Notes: generated by a model from the letters alone, not told the origin. A stretch of 64,000 nt of DNA from Chromobacterium phragmitis (GCF_003325475.1 NZ_CP029495.1:1240001-1304000), one strand, 5' to 3'. Numbered from the stretch's first letter, positions 27,807-37,482 are shown. Translations and numbers: made by a program.

Positions 27807-28619
27807 TCAGTGCGCTTCCACCGCCAGGCTCAGGTACACGATGGTCAGCATCATGAACACGAAGGCCTGCAGGGTGATGATCAGGATGTGGAAGATCGCC
27901 CACGGCGCGCCCAGCACCCACTGCAGGCCCCAGGGCAGCAGCGCGATCAGGATGAAGATCAGTTCGCCGGCGTACAGGTTGCCGAACAAACGAAGAGAGA
28001 GCGAAATCGGCTTGGCGGCCAGTTCGACCAGCTGGAACGCGAAGTTCAGCGGAGCCAGGATGATGGCGCCGACCGGGTGGGAGCTGTGGAACGGAGCGGT
28101 CAGCAGTTCCTTGCCCCAGCCGCCGAGGCCCTTGGCCTTGATCGAGAAGCCGACGATCAGGATCAGCACCGACAGCGACATGGCGAAAGTGGAGTTCACG
28201 TCGGCGGACGGCACGACGCGGAAGTACACGTGGTGCGGCTCCAGGCCGAAGAAGGCGTAGCCGATCCACTGCGCGGCCATCGGGAACAGGTCTACCGGGA
28301 ACAAGTCCATGAAGTTCATCAGGAACACCCAGCAGAAGATGGTCAGCGCCAGCGGGGCGATCATCTTGCTCTTGCCGTGGAACACTTCGCGAACCTGGGT
28401 CTGCACCATCTCGACGATCATCTCGACGAACAGCTGCAGGCGGCCAGGCGCTTCGATGCTGGCGCGGCGCGCCACCACCGCGAACACGGCGGCGAACAGG
28501 AAGCCGAGAACCAGCGAAATGGAGAAGGTGTCTACGTGCAGGCTCCAGAAGCCGGCGGAAGGATCCGAATTCCAGAAGGTGAGATGGTGCTTGATGTAAT
28601 CGGTTGCGTTGCTTGCCAT
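27807..28619 (-). CDS. atpB: F1Fo ATP synthase a subunit
   Basis: A 270-residue integral membrane stator subunit forming the two proton half-channels next to the c ring. The essential Arg is in PISLSLRLFGNLYAGE. Several transmembrane helices are evident (LALTIFCWVFLMNFMDLFPV; AIFHILIITLQAFVFMMLTI). It lies between atpI and atpE in canonical order. Confidence 0.98.
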   Translation of the reverse strand: MASNATDYIKHHLTFWNSDPSAGFWSLHVDTFSISLVLGFLFAAVFAVVARRASIEAPGRLQLFVEMIVEMVQTQVREVFHGKSKMIAPLALTIFCWVFLMNFMDLFPVDLFPMAAQWIGYAFFGLEPHHVYFRVVPSADVNSTFAMSLSVLILIVGFSIKAKGLGGWGKELLTAPFHSSHPVGAIILAPLNFAFQLVELAAKPISLSLRLFGNLYAGELIFILIALLPWGLQWVLGAPWAIFHILIITLQAFVFMMLTIVYLSLAVEAH

Positions 28620-28629
28620 CGCTCTTTTC

Positions 28630-28992
28630 TCAATTTTTGATTAGAAGCCCGAAGCCGTAGCCGGAGGTGGCGGCAAAGAACCCACCCAAAAATCCGACTA
28701 CGGACAAATCCTTGAAACTGGCCAAAACCGCACCACTTAACAGTACGGTCAGGCAAAACTTTACCGCTTCGGCCAGAAAATGCGCCTTGATCAGCACCGC
28801 GGGAGCGACATGGCGCTTGGCATAGGCGATCCTGGCGTAAACCAGGGCCGGTCCCAACACCACCAGTCCGCCCAGCAAAGCGGATATGGCGACGGTCACG
28901 TTGCCTGCGCTGGCGAGTAGCGCGACGACTACGGCCAGGCCGACCAGGCTGGCCTGCAGGCGCAGCACGCGCTTCACTTCCGAATAGATCAT
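28630..28992 (-). CDS. atpI: ATP synthase assembly factor AtpI
   Basis: A 120-residue membrane protein with four predicted transmembrane segments, first gene of the atp operon. AtpI assists c-ring assembly and Mg2+ handling. It shows the usual AtpI pattern: hydrophobic helices starting at LQASLVGLAVVVALLASAG and a Gly-rich C-terminus (FFAATSGYGFGLLIKN). It is 10 bp from atpB. The operon promoter is expected in the 91 bp between parB and this gene. Confidence 0.93.
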   Translation of the reverse strand: MIYSEVKRVLRLQASLVGLAVVVALLASAGNVTVAISALLGGLVVLGPALVYARIAYAKRHVAPAVLIKAHFLAEAVKFCLTVLLSGAVLASFKDLSVVGFLGGFFAATSGYGFGLLIKN

Positions 28993-29083
28993 GATCGCCA
29001 GTGCAAAAAAACCGCTGGATTATAGGCTTCGCCCTTGAGTTGCGTCAACTTTGCTCCAGCAGACTTTTTGCGCTGCAACAAAC

Positions 29084-29941
29084 TCATTTTTTAGGTTTTT
29101 TTTGCAGCAGCGCCAGCAGTGAATCCAGTTCGTCCAGGCTCGCATAATCTATGACCAGCTTGCCATTTCCATTGGACGCGTGGCGGATGCTGACGCGGGC
29201 GCCAATAGCCTCTGACACCTGCTCCTCCAGCCGGGCCACGTCGGGATCGACGCGTTTTTGCTGCGCCGCAACTGTGGTTTTTTGCGCAGCATGCTGTTGT
29301 ACTCGCCGCTCCACCTCGCGCACGGACATGCCCCTGCGCACCACTTCGTTCGCCAGCTCCAGCTGGGACACCGTCGGCAGGCTCAGCAAGGCGCGCGCGT
29401 GGCCCATCTCCAGCTGGCCCTCGTGCATCATCTGCTGCAAGGGCTGCGGCAACACCAGCAGGCGCAGCAGATTGGACACCGCGCTGCGCGAGCGGCCCAC
29501 CGCGTCGGCAGCGGACTCGTGGGTGAGGCCGAATTCATCGATCAGGCGTTTGATGCCTTGCGCTTCCTCGATCGGGTCCAGCTCCTGGCGCTGGATGTTC
29601 TCGATCAGCGCCATCGCCAGCGCCGCCTCGTCGGGCACGCTCTTGATCACCACCGGCACCTCGGCGAGGCCGGCCTTGCGCGACGCGCGCCAGCGGCGCT
29701 CGCCGGCGATCAGCTCGTAGTCGCCCAGGCCCAGTTCGCGCACGATCAAGGGCTGGATGATGCCCTGGGCGCGGATGGAGGCGGCCAGCTCGTCCAGCGC
29801 GGCCTCGTTCATGAAACTGCGCGGCTGGTACTTGCCGGGGCGGATGCTGTCGATCGGAAGGGTGGAAAGTCTGTCGTCCACCGCGTCAACGGTGGACAGG
29901 AGCGCGTCGAGTCCGCGCCCCAATCCTTTGAGTTTGGCCAT
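29084..29941 (-). CDS. parB: Chromosome partitioning protein ParB
   Basis: A 285-residue CTP-dependent DNA clamp that loads at parS and spreads to segregate the origin region. Visible elements are the N-terminal KGLGRGLDALL box, the CTP-binding motifs GERRWRAS and ENIQRQELDPIEEA, and the parS-reading helix-turn-helix (ESAADAVGRSRSAVSNLLRL). Four bases separate its start from the parA stop. No canonical parS (TGTTTCACGTGAAACA) was noticed in the window by eye. Confidence 0.97.
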   Translation of the reverse strand: MAKLKGLGRGLDALLSTVDAVDDRLSTLPIDSIRPGKYQPRSFMNEAALDELAASIRAQGIIQPLIVRELGLGDYELIAGERRWRASRKAGLAEVPVVIKSVPDEAALAMALIENIQRQELDPIEEAQGIKRLIDEFGLTHESAADAVGRSRSAVSNLLRLLVLPQPLQQMMHEGQLEMGHARALLSLPTVSQLELANEVVRRGMSVREVERRVQQHAAQKTTVAAQQKRVDPDVARLEEQVSEAIGARVSIRHASNGNGKLVIDYASLDELDSLLALLQKKPKK

Positions 29942-29945
29942 ATTG

Positions 29946-30737
29946 TCAGACGGTGGGAGTTGCGGTTGCGGGTTCGAGGCGTTCGACCAGCTCTTGCGCC
30001 AGCGCGAGGTAAGCCTGGGCGCCGCGCGAGCTGCGGTCGTAGACCAGGCCCGGCAGGCCGTGGCTGGGCGCCTCGGCCAGGCGCACGTTGCGCGGAATCA
30101 CGGTCTGGAATACTTTCTCGCCGAAGTGGCGCGCCAGCTGTTCCGACACCTGTTGCGACAGGTTGTTGCGGGCGTCGAACATGGTGCGCAGCAAGCCCAT
30201 GATCTCGATCTTGGGATTGACCGCCATCCGCACCTTGCGCAGCGTGGCCACCAGGTCGGACAGGCCCTCCAGCGCGTAGTACTCGCACACCATCGGAATC
30301 AGCACGCTGTCTGCGGCCACCAGGCCGTTCAGCGTCAACAGGTTCAGCGACGGCGGGCTGTCGATCAGCACGTAGTCGTAGTCGCCGGCCACCTCGGCCA
30401 GCGCGTTCTTCAGCCGCGCCTCGCGCGCCAGCTCGTTGACCAGCTCCAGCTCGGCGCCGCCCAGATCGCGGTTGGCCGGCAGCACGTGGTAGCCGCCGGC
30501 CTTGGCGTCCTGGCGCGCCTCCTCGACCGTGGCCTCGCCCAACAGCACGTCGTAGCCGGACTTCTCCAGCGACTGCTTGGCGATGCCGCTGCCCATGGTG
30601 GCGTTGCCCTGCGGGTCCAGATCGACGATCAGCACCCGCTTGCCCAGTTCAGCCAAACCGGCCGCCAGATTGACGACGGTGGTGGTCTTGCCCACCCCGC
30701 CCTTCTGGTTGGCCACCGCGATCACGCGTGGATTCAT
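29946..30737 (-). CDS. parA: Chromosome partitioning ATPase ParA
   Basis: A 263-residue Soj/ParA ATPase with the deviant Walker A KGGVGKTTTVVNLA and Walker B VLIDSPPSLNLL; dimerises on ATP and binds DNA non-specifically to move ParB-parS complexes. Its ATG overlaps the rsmG stop (ATGA). The rsmG-parA-parB order places the window near the chromosomal origin. Confidence 0.98.
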   Translation of the reverse strand: MNPRVIAVANQKGGVGKTTTVVNLAAGLAELGKRVLIVDLDPQGNATMGSGIAKQSLEKSGYDVLLGEATVEEARQDAKAGGYHVLPANRDLGGAELELVNELAREARLKNALAEVAGDYDYVLIDSPPSLNLLTLNGLVAADSVLIPMVCEYYALEGLSDLVATLRKVRMAVNPKIEIMGLLRTMFDARNNLSQQVSEQLARHFGEKVFQTVIPRNVRLAEAPSHGLPGLVYDRSSRGAQAYLALAQELVERLEPATATPTV

Positions 30738-31363
30738 TGCAGCACCATCCTCACCAGATGGCGTTCGGCGTCCAGCCCCGGCACCGTTACCGGCAGCACC
30801 TCCGAAACCGCCACGCCTTGCGGCAGCAAGGCGATTTCCTCATACGGATACACGCCCTTCATCGCCACGTACTGGCCGTCGTCGGCCATCAGATGGCGGG
30901 TCAGCTTGACGAACTCGGACAGCTCCGAGAACGCGCGGCTGGTGATGCGATCGAACTTCTGCTCCGGCTGGTAAGCCTCGACCCGGTCAGTGACCACCTG
31001 GACGTTGGGCAGGCCCAGCTCCAGCACCACCTGGCGCAGGAAGGTGGTTTTCTTGTGGTTGGAGTCCAACAGCGCCACCTGCAGGTCCGGCCGCGCGATG
31101 GCGGTCGGGATGCCGGGCATGCCGCCGCCGGAACCCACGTCCAGCATGCGCGCGCCGCCCGCCAGGTGAGGCACCAGGCTCAGGCTGTCCAGCAAATGAT
31201 AGCTGACCATGCGCTCTTCCTGGCGGATGGCCGTCAGGTTGTAGGTCTGGTTCCACTTCACCAGCAGCGCCAGATAGCGCTCCAGCAGCTCCAGTTGCGG
31301 TTCGGAAAGATCCAGCGCCAGTTGCGCCAGCCCCTGTTTCAATTCGGCGGTATGTAGTGTCAT
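30734..31363 (-). CDS. rsmG: 16S rRNA (guanine527-N7)-methyltransferase
   Basis: A 209-residue SAM-dependent methyltransferase (GidB) that modifies G527 of 16S rRNA. The SAM motif is LDVGSGGGMPGIPTAI. ATG 31363 (MTLHTAELKQGL) overlaps the mnmG stop in an ATGA junction; a longer open frame up to 32056 runs antiparallel inside mnmG sequence context and is rejected. Ends in an ATGA overlap with parA. Confidence 0.97.
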   Translation of the reverse strand: MTLHTAELKQGLAQLALDLSEPQLELLERYLALLVKWNQTYNLTAIRQEERMVSYHLLDSLSLVPHLAGGARMLDVGSGGGMPGIPTAIARPDLQVALLDSNHKKTTFLRQVVLELGLPNVQVVTDRVEAYQPEQKFDRITSRAFSELSEFVKLTRHLMADDGQYVAMKGVYPYEEIALLPQGVAVSEVLPVTVPGLDAERHLVRMVLQ

Positions 31364-33258
31364 GCGGTCTTCGCGTCGGTGAAGCCGCGCTTCAGGTGCA
31401 CCATCAGCAGGGCGACGGCGGCCGGGGTGATGCCCTGGATGCGCGAAGCCTGTCCCAGCGTCTCTGGACGCTGCTGGTTCAGTTTCTGCTGCACTTCCTT
31501 GGACAGGCCCTTGACCAGGCTGTAGTCGATGTCGCCCGGCAGACGGATGTCTTCCAGATTGTCGCGGCGAGCCAGCTCTTCGTTCTGGCGATTGATGTAT
31601 CCCTGGTATTTGACCTGAATTTCCACCTGCTCGGCAACCTCGTCGGCCAGTTCCGGCGCGCCGGCGGCGGCTTCCGGCACCGCCATCAGTTCGCGGTAGG
31701 CCACGTTGGGGCGCTTGAGCAGGTCGATCAGCGTGTATTCGCGCTCGATGGGCTTGCCCAGCACGCGCGCCAGCGCGTCCGGGTCCTGCAGCTTGGACGG
31801 ATGCAGCCAGGTGGCTTGCAGGCGGGCTTTTTCCGCCTCGACGGCGTCGCGCTTGCGGCAGAAGGCGTCCCACTGCTCGTCGCCCACCACGCCCAGCTTG
31901 CGGCCCATCTCGGTCAGGCGCAGGTCGGCGTTGTCTTCTCTCAACTGGAGACGGAATTCGGCGCGGCTGGTGAACATCCGGTACGGCTCGGACACGCCCT
32001 TGGTGATCAGGTCGTCGACCAGCACGCCCAGATAAGCCTCGTCGCGGCGCGGACACCAGGCATCCTGCTCGCGGGCGAACAGGCCGGCGTTGAGGCCGGC
32101 CAGCAGGCCCTGGGCGGCGGCTTCTTCATAGCCGGTGGTGCCATTGATCTGGCCGGCGAAGAACAGGCCCAGGATGGCCTTGGTTTCCAACGAGGCCTTC
32201 AGGCCGCGCGGGTCGAAGTAATCGTATTCGATGGCGTAGCCGGGGCGCAGGATGTGGGCGTTCTCCATGCCGCGGATCGAGCGCACGGCGGCCAGCTGGA
32301 TGTCGAACGGCAGGCTGGTGGAGATGCCGTTCGGATAGAATTCGTGCGTCGTCAAGCCTTCCGGCTCCAGGAACACCTGATGGCTGTCCTTGTCTGCGAA
32401 ACGGTTGATCTTGTCTTCGATCGACGGGCAGTAACGCGGGCCGACGCCTTCGATCACGCCGGTGAACATCGGGCTGCGGTCGAAGCCGCTGCGGATGATG
32501 TCGTGGGTGCGCTCGTTGGTGTGGGTGATCCAGCACGGCAGCTGCTTGGGATGCATTTCGCGCTTGCCGCGGTAGGAGAACACCGGCTCCGGCGTGTCGC
32601 CCGGCTGTTCTTCCATCACTGAGAAGTCGACGCTGCGGCCGTCGATGCGCGGCGGCGTGCCGGTCTTCAACCGGCCCACCGGCAGGCTCAACTCGCGCAG
32701 GCGTTCGCCCAGCGTGCTCGCCGCCTGGTCGCCGGCGCGGCCGCCGGTGTAATTCTCCATGCCGACGTGGATCTTGCCGGACAGAAAGGTGCCGGCGGTC
32801 AGCACCACGGTCTTGGCGCGGAAGGTGATGCCGATGGCGGTGATGGCGCCGGCGACGCGGTCGCCCTCGATCAGCAAATCGTCCACCGGCTGCTGGAACA
32901 GCGTCAGATTGGGCTGGTTCTCCAGCATCTCGCGGATGGCCGCCTTGTACTGGATGCGGTCGGCCTGGGCGCGGGTGGCGCGCACCGCCGGGCCCTTGGA
33001 CGCGTTCAGCGTGCGGAACTGGATGCCGCCGATGTCGGTGGCCAGCGCCATCGCGCCGCCCAGCGCGTCCACCTCTTTCACCAGATGGCCTTTGCCGATG
33101 CCGCCGATCGACGGATTGCACGACATCTGGCCCAGGGTTTCGATGTTGTGCGTCAGGAGGAGCGTGGCGCAGCCCATGCGCGCGGCGGCCAGCGCGGCCT
33201 CGGTGCCGGCGTGACCGCCGCCCACCACTATCACGTCGAAGCTTGTCGGATAAATCAT
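31360..33258 (-). CDS. mnmG: tRNA uridine-5-carboxymethylaminomethyl modification enzyme MnmG
   Basis: A 632-residue FAD-dependent enzyme (GidA) that, with MnmE, makes cmnm5U34 in wobble positions of several tRNAs. The Rossmann motif is VVGGGHAGTEAALAAARMG, and the family motifs RYCPSIEDKI and GQINGTTGYEEAAAQG are present. First gene of the mnmG-rsmG-parA-parB unit. Length is normal. Confidence 0.98.
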   Translation of the reverse strand: MIYPTSFDVIVVGGGHAGTEAALAAARMGCATLLLTHNIETLGQMSCNPSIGGIGKGHLVKEVDALGGAMALATDIGGIQFRTLNASKGPAVRATRAQADRIQYKAAIREMLENQPNLTLFQQPVDDLLIEGDRVAGAITAIGITFRAKTVVLTAGTFLSGKIHVGMENYTGGRAGDQAASTLGERLRELSLPVGRLKTGTPPRIDGRSVDFSVMEEQPGDTPEPVFSYRGKREMHPKQLPCWITHTNERTHDIIRSGFDRSPMFTGVIEGVGPRYCPSIEDKINRFADKDSHQVFLEPEGLTTHEFYPNGISTSLPFDIQLAAVRSIRGMENAHILRPGYAIEYDYFDPRGLKASLETKAILGLFFAGQINGTTGYEEAAAQGLLAGLNAGLFAREQDAWCPRRDEAYLGVLVDDLITKGVSEPYRMFTSRAEFRLQLREDNADLRLTEMGRKLGVVGDEQWDAFCRKRDAVEAEKARLQATWLHPSKLQDPDALARVLGKPIEREYTLIDLLKRPNVAYRELMAVPEAAAGAPELADEVAEQVEIQVKYQGYINRQNEELARRDNLEDIRLPGDIDYSLVKGLSKEVQQKLNQQRPETLGQASRIQGITPAAVALLMVHLKRGFTDAKTA

Positions 33259-33451
33259 GGCTGAAAGAGCAAACCGAACGGAAAAACGGTCTATTTTACG
33301 CCAAAACGGTTTAACTGATAAGTCCTTGATTTCAATAACCCCGCCGCCGTCATAGAAACGTCAAGCCCCCTTCACTGCATGGTCATGATATGGACATCGC
33401 GACGTCAAACAGCCCGCCTAGCATGTGCTGAACCACCACGAGGGGCAAAAC

Positions 33452-34210
33452 ATGCTGCTAAATGAACAGCTTGCACACCGAAGCAAACCGCGCCTAGCCG
33501 TGCGCCTGGCCCAGGGAGCGGACGATATCCGCCGCGCGCAGAAGCTGCGCTTCGATGTTTTCGCCGGCGAAATGGGCGCCGAACTGGCATCCGCCGAACT
33601 GGGCATCGACCGCGACGAATACGACGAGCTGTGCGACCACCTGATCGTCGAAGACCACAATACAGGCATGGTGGTGGGCACTTACCGCATGCTGCCCCCG
33701 GCAGCCGCCCGCCGCGCGCCCAGCCTGTACTCCGAACACGAGTTCGATCTCTCCCGCCTCTCCCACCTGCGCGACAATCTGATCGAAGTGGGCCGCTCCT
33801 GCGTCCACCGCGACTTCCGCTCCGGCGCGGTGATCGCGCTGCTGTGGTCCGGCCTGGCCGACTACGTGCAACAGCAAGGCGGCGCCTATCTCGCCGGCTG
33901 CGCCAGCGTGTCGCTGACCGATGGCGGCCACCAGGCGGTCAGCCTGTATCGCCAATTGGAAGGCCAATACCTGTCGCCGGCCGAATGGCGGGTGTTTCCC
34001 CACCTGCCGTTGCCGCTGGACCGGGTGATAGACGACACTGCGCCGGTGCCGCTGCCGCCGCTGATCAAGGGCTACCTGCGCGCCGGCGCCCATGTCTGCG
34101 GCGAGCCCGCCTGGGACCCGGACTTCAACTGCGCCGACTTCTTCATGCTGCTGCCGATGAGCAGGCTCAACGCGCGCTACAACAAGCACTTCATTGGCGT
34201 CGCCGCCTGA
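33452..34210 (+). CDS. olsB: L-ornithine N-alpha-acyltransferase (OlsB-like GNAT)
   Basis: A 252-residue acyl-ACP-dependent N-acyltransferase of the GNAT fold, like OlsB, which makes lyso-ornithine lipid. Family signatures are RRAQKLRFDVFAGEMGAE, DHLIVEDHNTGMVVGTYR, EVGRSCVHRDFRSGAVI and the C-terminal DFNCADFFMLLP. ATG 33452 (MLLNEQLAHRS) is chosen because GAGGGG lies 7 nt upstream; an earlier ATG at 33425 lacks one. No OlsA partner is adjacent. Product identity rests on family resemblance; other N-acyl amino acid synthases share the fold. Confidence 0.8.
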   Translation: MLLNEQLAHRSKPRLAVRLAQGADDIRRAQKLRFDVFAGEMGAELASAELGIDRDEYDELCDHLIVEDHNTGMVVGTYRMLPPAAARRAPSLYSEHEFDLSRLSHLRDNLIEVGRSCVHRDFRSGAVIALLWSGLADYVQQQGGAYLAGCASVSLTDGGHQAVSLYRQLEGQYLSPAEWRVFPHLPLPLDRVIDDTAPVPLPPLIKGYLRAGAHVCGEPAWDPDFNCADFFMLLPMSRLNARYNKHFIGVAA

Positions 34211-34285
34211 TGGCCAGAGACAGCCATCCCTCCAAACCGGATGGCTGCCTGATTCCGCACACCGCCCCGGTGCTACAATTCCGGG

Positions 34286-34984
34286 ATGAACTACAGCTTC
34301 GAACCGATAGGCGTCATCCGCTCGCCCTATCGCGAAAAATTCGGCATTCCGCGCCAGCCCTCGCTGGTCAGCGCCGCCCGCATGCGGCTGGAGCTGCTGC
34401 CGCCGTATGCCCAGCCCGACTGCGTGCGCGGCCTGGAGGCCTTTTCCCACGTCTGGATCCACTTCGTGTTCCACCAAACCATGGACCGCGGCTGGCAGCC
34501 GCTGGTGCGCCCGCCGCGCCTGGGCGGCAACGCCAAGGTGGGCGTGTTCGCCAGCCGCTCCACCCACCGGCCCAATCCGCTGGGGCTGTCGCTGGTGGAG
34601 CTGGTTTCGGTGAGCTGCGACAATGGCGTGGCGCTGGAGCTGGCCGGCGCCGACCTGCTGGACGGCACGCCGGTGCTGGACATCAAGCCTTATATTCCCT
34701 TTGTCGAAGCGCGGCCGGACGCGGTCGGCGGCTTTGTCGACGGCCCTCCTCCGCTATTGCGGGTGGAGTGGAGCGAGACGGCGCGCAGCCACCTGGCCGA
34801 GCTCTCGCCGCCTAAGGATTTCATCCTGCTGGTGGAGCAAGTGCTGGCCCAGGATCCGCGCCCAGCCTACCAGGACGATCCGGAACGGATTTACGGCGTG
34901 TCGCTGTATCGCTACAACGTTCGCTTCGGCATCGCCGGCGGCATCGCCCGCGTGCTTGAAATTCTGCCGGCGGCACAAAACTAA
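34286..34984 (+). CDS. trmO: tRNA (N6-threonylcarbamoyladenosine37-N6)-methyltransferase TrmO
   Basis: A 232-residue SAM-dependent methyltransferase of the TsaA/TrmO beta-barrel family that makes m6t6A37 in tRNA-Thr. Signatures are FEPIGVIRSPYREKFGIPRQ, VGVFASRSTHRPNPLGLS and LLDGTPVLDIKPYIPF. Length matches the E. coli enzyme. It starts 75 bp after the OlsB-like gene and may be co-transcribed with it. Confidence 0.93.
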   Translation: MNYSFEPIGVIRSPYREKFGIPRQPSLVSAARMRLELLPPYAQPDCVRGLEAFSHVWIHFVFHQTMDRGWQPLVRPPRLGGNAKVGVFASRSTHRPNPLGLSLVELVSVSCDNGVALELAGADLLDGTPVLDIKPYIPFVEARPDAVGGFVDGPPPLLRVEWSETARSHLAELSPPKDFILLVEQVLAQDPRPAYQDDPERIYGVSLYRYNVRFGIAGGIARVLEILPAAQN

Positions 34985-35037
34985 TTCCCATCGGCCCGGT
35001 CATACCCGGGCAATTCAAACCTACCAGGAAAAAGAAC

Positions 35038-36063
35038 ATGACCACTCGCGCGAAGACGATCGTACTCGCCTTCACCATGGTTTCCGTGTTGGCCACCCCG
35101 TTTGCCGAAGCCGCGCGCATCGGCAAGGGCAAGAGCGCAGGCATGCAGCGCTCCGCCCCCACCCGCAGCTATCAGCCGGCCGCTCCGGCGCAGCAGCCGA
35201 TGGCCGCTCCGCAAGCGCGCGGCGGCGCGGCCGCGCCGGCTCAGGCGCCCGCCAAGAGCGGCGTAGGCACCGCGCTGGCCGCAGGCGCGGCCGGCGCGGT
35301 GGCCGGCGCCGCCATCGGCTACATGGCGGGATCGTCCGGCAACGACAAGGCCGCGCAGCAGCCCGGCCAGCAACAGAACGCCATGCCGGCGGACCAGCAG
35401 CCTCAGGCGGCCCATCAGGCCGCGCCGCAGCAACAGCCTGAAAAAGGCGGCATGCCTTGGGGCATGCTGGCCCTGCTGGGCCTGGCGCTGGTCGGCGGCA
35501 TGATGTTCTTCCGCCGCAAGGCCGGCAATCCGGCCGCCAACGCGCCGCAACCGGCCGGCATGCCGCGCGGCATGGCCGATCAAACGCCGCAATCCAGCTT
35601 CGACGCCATCCCCAAGATCGGCTCCGGCCTGAACGGCGGCGCGGCGCCGGCCGGCAACGGACTGGGCGGCGGCTTCAACGCCGCGCCCGCAGCGGCGCGC
35701 CTGCCCGACGGCACCGAAACGCCGCACTTCCTGCGCCAAGCCAAGGCCACCTTCCTGCATCTGCAGAACCTGAACTCCGCCGACAGCCTGGAAGAAGTGC
35801 GCAAGTACATGACGCCGGACCTGTTCAACGCGTTGCGCGAGGACATCGCCGGCAACAGCGGCGTGGCCGACTTCCCGCAACTGGACTGCCAACTGTCCGA
35901 CGCCAGCATCGAAAACGGCGCCTACATCGCCAGCGTGACGTTCAGCGGCAATGTCAGCGAAGAAGTGGGCGCGCCGGCCGTGCCGTTCACCGAAACCTGG
36001 CACTACGTGAAAGACGGCACCACCGGCGGCAAGTGGCTGGTGGCCGGCATCCAGCAAGGCTGA
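35038..36063 (+). CDS. Tim44-like domain membrane protein
   Basis: A 341-residue protein: signal peptide or N-terminal anchor (VLAFTMVSVLATPFAEAA), a Pro/Gln/Ala-rich low-complexity linker, a small Gly/Ala-rich hydrophobic segment (VAGAAIGYMAG), a transmembrane helix (GMLALLGLALVGGMMFF) followed by RRK, then a Tim44-like globular domain (FLRQAKATFLHLQ ... YMTPDLFNALREDI ... ETWHYVKDG). The family is widespread in betaproteobacteria; function unknown, perhaps envelope maintenance. A good terminator follows. Confidence 0.85.
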   Translation: MTTRAKTIVLAFTMVSVLATPFAEAARIGKGKSAGMQRSAPTRSYQPAAPAQQPMAAPQARGGAAAPAQAPAKSGVGTALAAGAAGAVAGAAIGYMAGSSGNDKAAQQPGQQQNAMPADQQPQAAHQAAPQQQPEKGGMPWGMLALLGLALVGGMMFFRRKAGNPAANAPQPAGMPRGMADQTPQSSFDAIPKIGSGLNGGAAPAGNGLGGGFNAAPAAARLPDGTETPHFLRQAKATFLHLQNLNSADSLEEVRKYMTPDLFNALREDIAGNSGVADFPQLDCQLSDASIENGAYIASVTFSGNVSEEVGAPAVPFTETWHYVKDGTTGGKWLVAGIQQG

Positions 36064-36113
36064 CGATAAGACGCGCCGCTGTTGTTTTCCGCGCGCGCTT
36101 AACAATCGTTGAC

Positions 36114-36137
36114 GACGGGCCCTCGGGCCCGTTTTTT
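36114..36137 (+). terminator. Intrinsic terminator after the Tim44-like gene
   Basis: ACGGGCC-CTCG-GGCCCGT stem-loop followed by TTTTTTATTT. Confidence 0.85.
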
Positions 36138-36233
36138 ATTTGAACGCGCATGCACTAAACTGGAATGCCGATTGCTTCAGCAGCGGACAAGGGTCGACAG
36201 AGCCCGAATTTTGGACACGGAGGCAGTATCGCG

Positions 36234-37436
36234 ATGACAGCATTCGAGCACGCCGGCCTGAAAATCGGCAGCCACTTCCAGCCCGTCTACAGCCTGGCGC
36301 ATCGGCGCAGCATAGGCGTGGAGGCGTTGCTGCGCGCCGAACAGGACCAGACCGCGCTCTCCCCGGCCGAGGCTTTCTACACCGCCGCGTCGCCGGAGCA
36401 GCGCCACCATCTCGACCTGGCCGTCTGCCGCGCCCACATCCAACGCTTCCTGCAGCTCAAGTCCGAGCATCCGCGCTGGCTGTTCCTCAATGTCGACGCC
36501 GCCTCGCTGTCGCGGCCGGACCGCGCGATGGCGCTGGTCAACCACATCCGCCAGGCGGGCCTGGAGCCGCACCAAGTGGTGCTGGAGGTGCTGGAGCACG
36601 TGCTGGAAGTGGACGAGGCGCTGATCGAAGGCGTCCACATCCTGAAAAACAACGGTTTCATGATCGCGATCGACGACTTCGGCGTCGGCCACTCCAATCT
36701 GGAGCGGGTATGCCAGCTGGAGCCCAGCCTGGTGAAGTTCGACCGCCAGCTGCTGCGCAACGCCATCACCCAGCCCCGCAGCCGCAGCCTGTTGTCCAGA
36801 CTGGTGCGGCTGATGCACGAAATCGGTGCGCTGGTAGTGGTGGAGGGCATAGAAACCGAGCGCGACGTGCTGATCGCGATGGACTCCGGCTGCGACCTGA
36901 TCCAGGGCTTCTTCATCGCTCGTCCGGCCGATCTGCCCGAAGGCGACGACATCATCACCCCCAAGCTGGACGAACGCTGGGACGAGCTGATGGCGCACGC
37001 GCTGCTCAAGCGCAAGCTCACCCGCCGCCAGATCGAGCTGGCGCGGCAAAGCTTCGTGCAAAGCGCGATCTCGCTGATGCAGGGCACGCCGTTCGACCTG
37101 GCCGCCAAGCCCATGCTGGCGCTGCCGGACGTGATCCGTTGCTTCCTGCTGGACAGCGAAGGCCGCCAGATCGGCCGCAATCTCAACAACCGCCAGTCGC
37201 CGGCCAGCCTGGACCCCCGCTACAGCCCGCTGGCCGACACCACCGGCGCGGTGTGGTCGCGGCGCAGCTACTTTCAGCACGCGGTGGACCAGCCCGGCGT
37301 GCTGTACATGAGCGAGCCCTATCTGTCGATGACCGATCCGCGCTCCTGCGTGACCATGTCGATGGCCATCGAGATCGACGAATGCCTGCATGTGCTGTGC
37401 GCCGACCTGCTGGTGCCGCAGACCGATACCGCATAG
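36234..37436 (+). CDS. EAL-domain c-di-GMP phosphodiesterase-like protein with C-terminal sensory domain
   Basis: A 400-residue cytoplasmic protein with an N-terminal EAL domain: VEALLR (the EAL motif), LEVLEHV, IAIDDFGVGHSN (DDFG), FDRQLL and VVEGIETE are all present, so it should be catalytically competent for c-di-GMP hydrolysis. The last 140 residues resemble the PAS-like YkuI C-terminal domain (FLLDSEGRQIGRNLNN ... YLSMTDPRSCVTMSM) and probably bind a ligand. ATG 36234 has GGAGG about 10 nt upstream. It is monocistronic, bounded by terminators. Confidence 0.9.
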   Translation: MTAFEHAGLKIGSHFQPVYSLAHRRSIGVEALLRAEQDQTALSPAEAFYTAASPEQRHHLDLAVCRAHIQRFLQLKSEHPRWLFLNVDAASLSRPDRAMALVNHIRQAGLEPHQVVLEVLEHVLEVDEALIEGVHILKNNGFMIAIDDFGVGHSNLERVCQLEPSLVKFDRQLLRNAITQPRSRSLLSRLVRLMHEIGALVVVEGIETERDVLIAMDSGCDLIQGFFIARPADLPEGDDIITPKLDERWDELMAHALLKRKLTRRQIELARQSFVQSAISLMQGTPFDLAAKPMLALPDVIRCFLLDSEGRQIGRNLNNRQSPASLDPRYSPLADTTGAVWSRRSYFQHAVDQPGVLYMSEPYLSMTDPRSCVTMSMAIEIDECLHVLCADLLVPQTDTA

Positions 37437-37460
37437 CCATCCAGATGGCGGACAAAACAA

Positions 37461-37482
37461 AAGCGGCCCGAAAGGGCCGCTT
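37461..37482. terminator. Bidirectional intrinsic terminator between the EAL gene and dolP
   Basis: AAGCGGCCC-GAAA-GGGCCGCTT, with TTTTGTTTTG following on the minus strand. It separates convergent genes. Confidence 0.8.

Noticed and set aside
28993..33451. parS sites near parAB
   Set aside because: No TGTTTCACGTGAAACA or near match seen by eye in the intergenic gaps; a computed search would be decisive.
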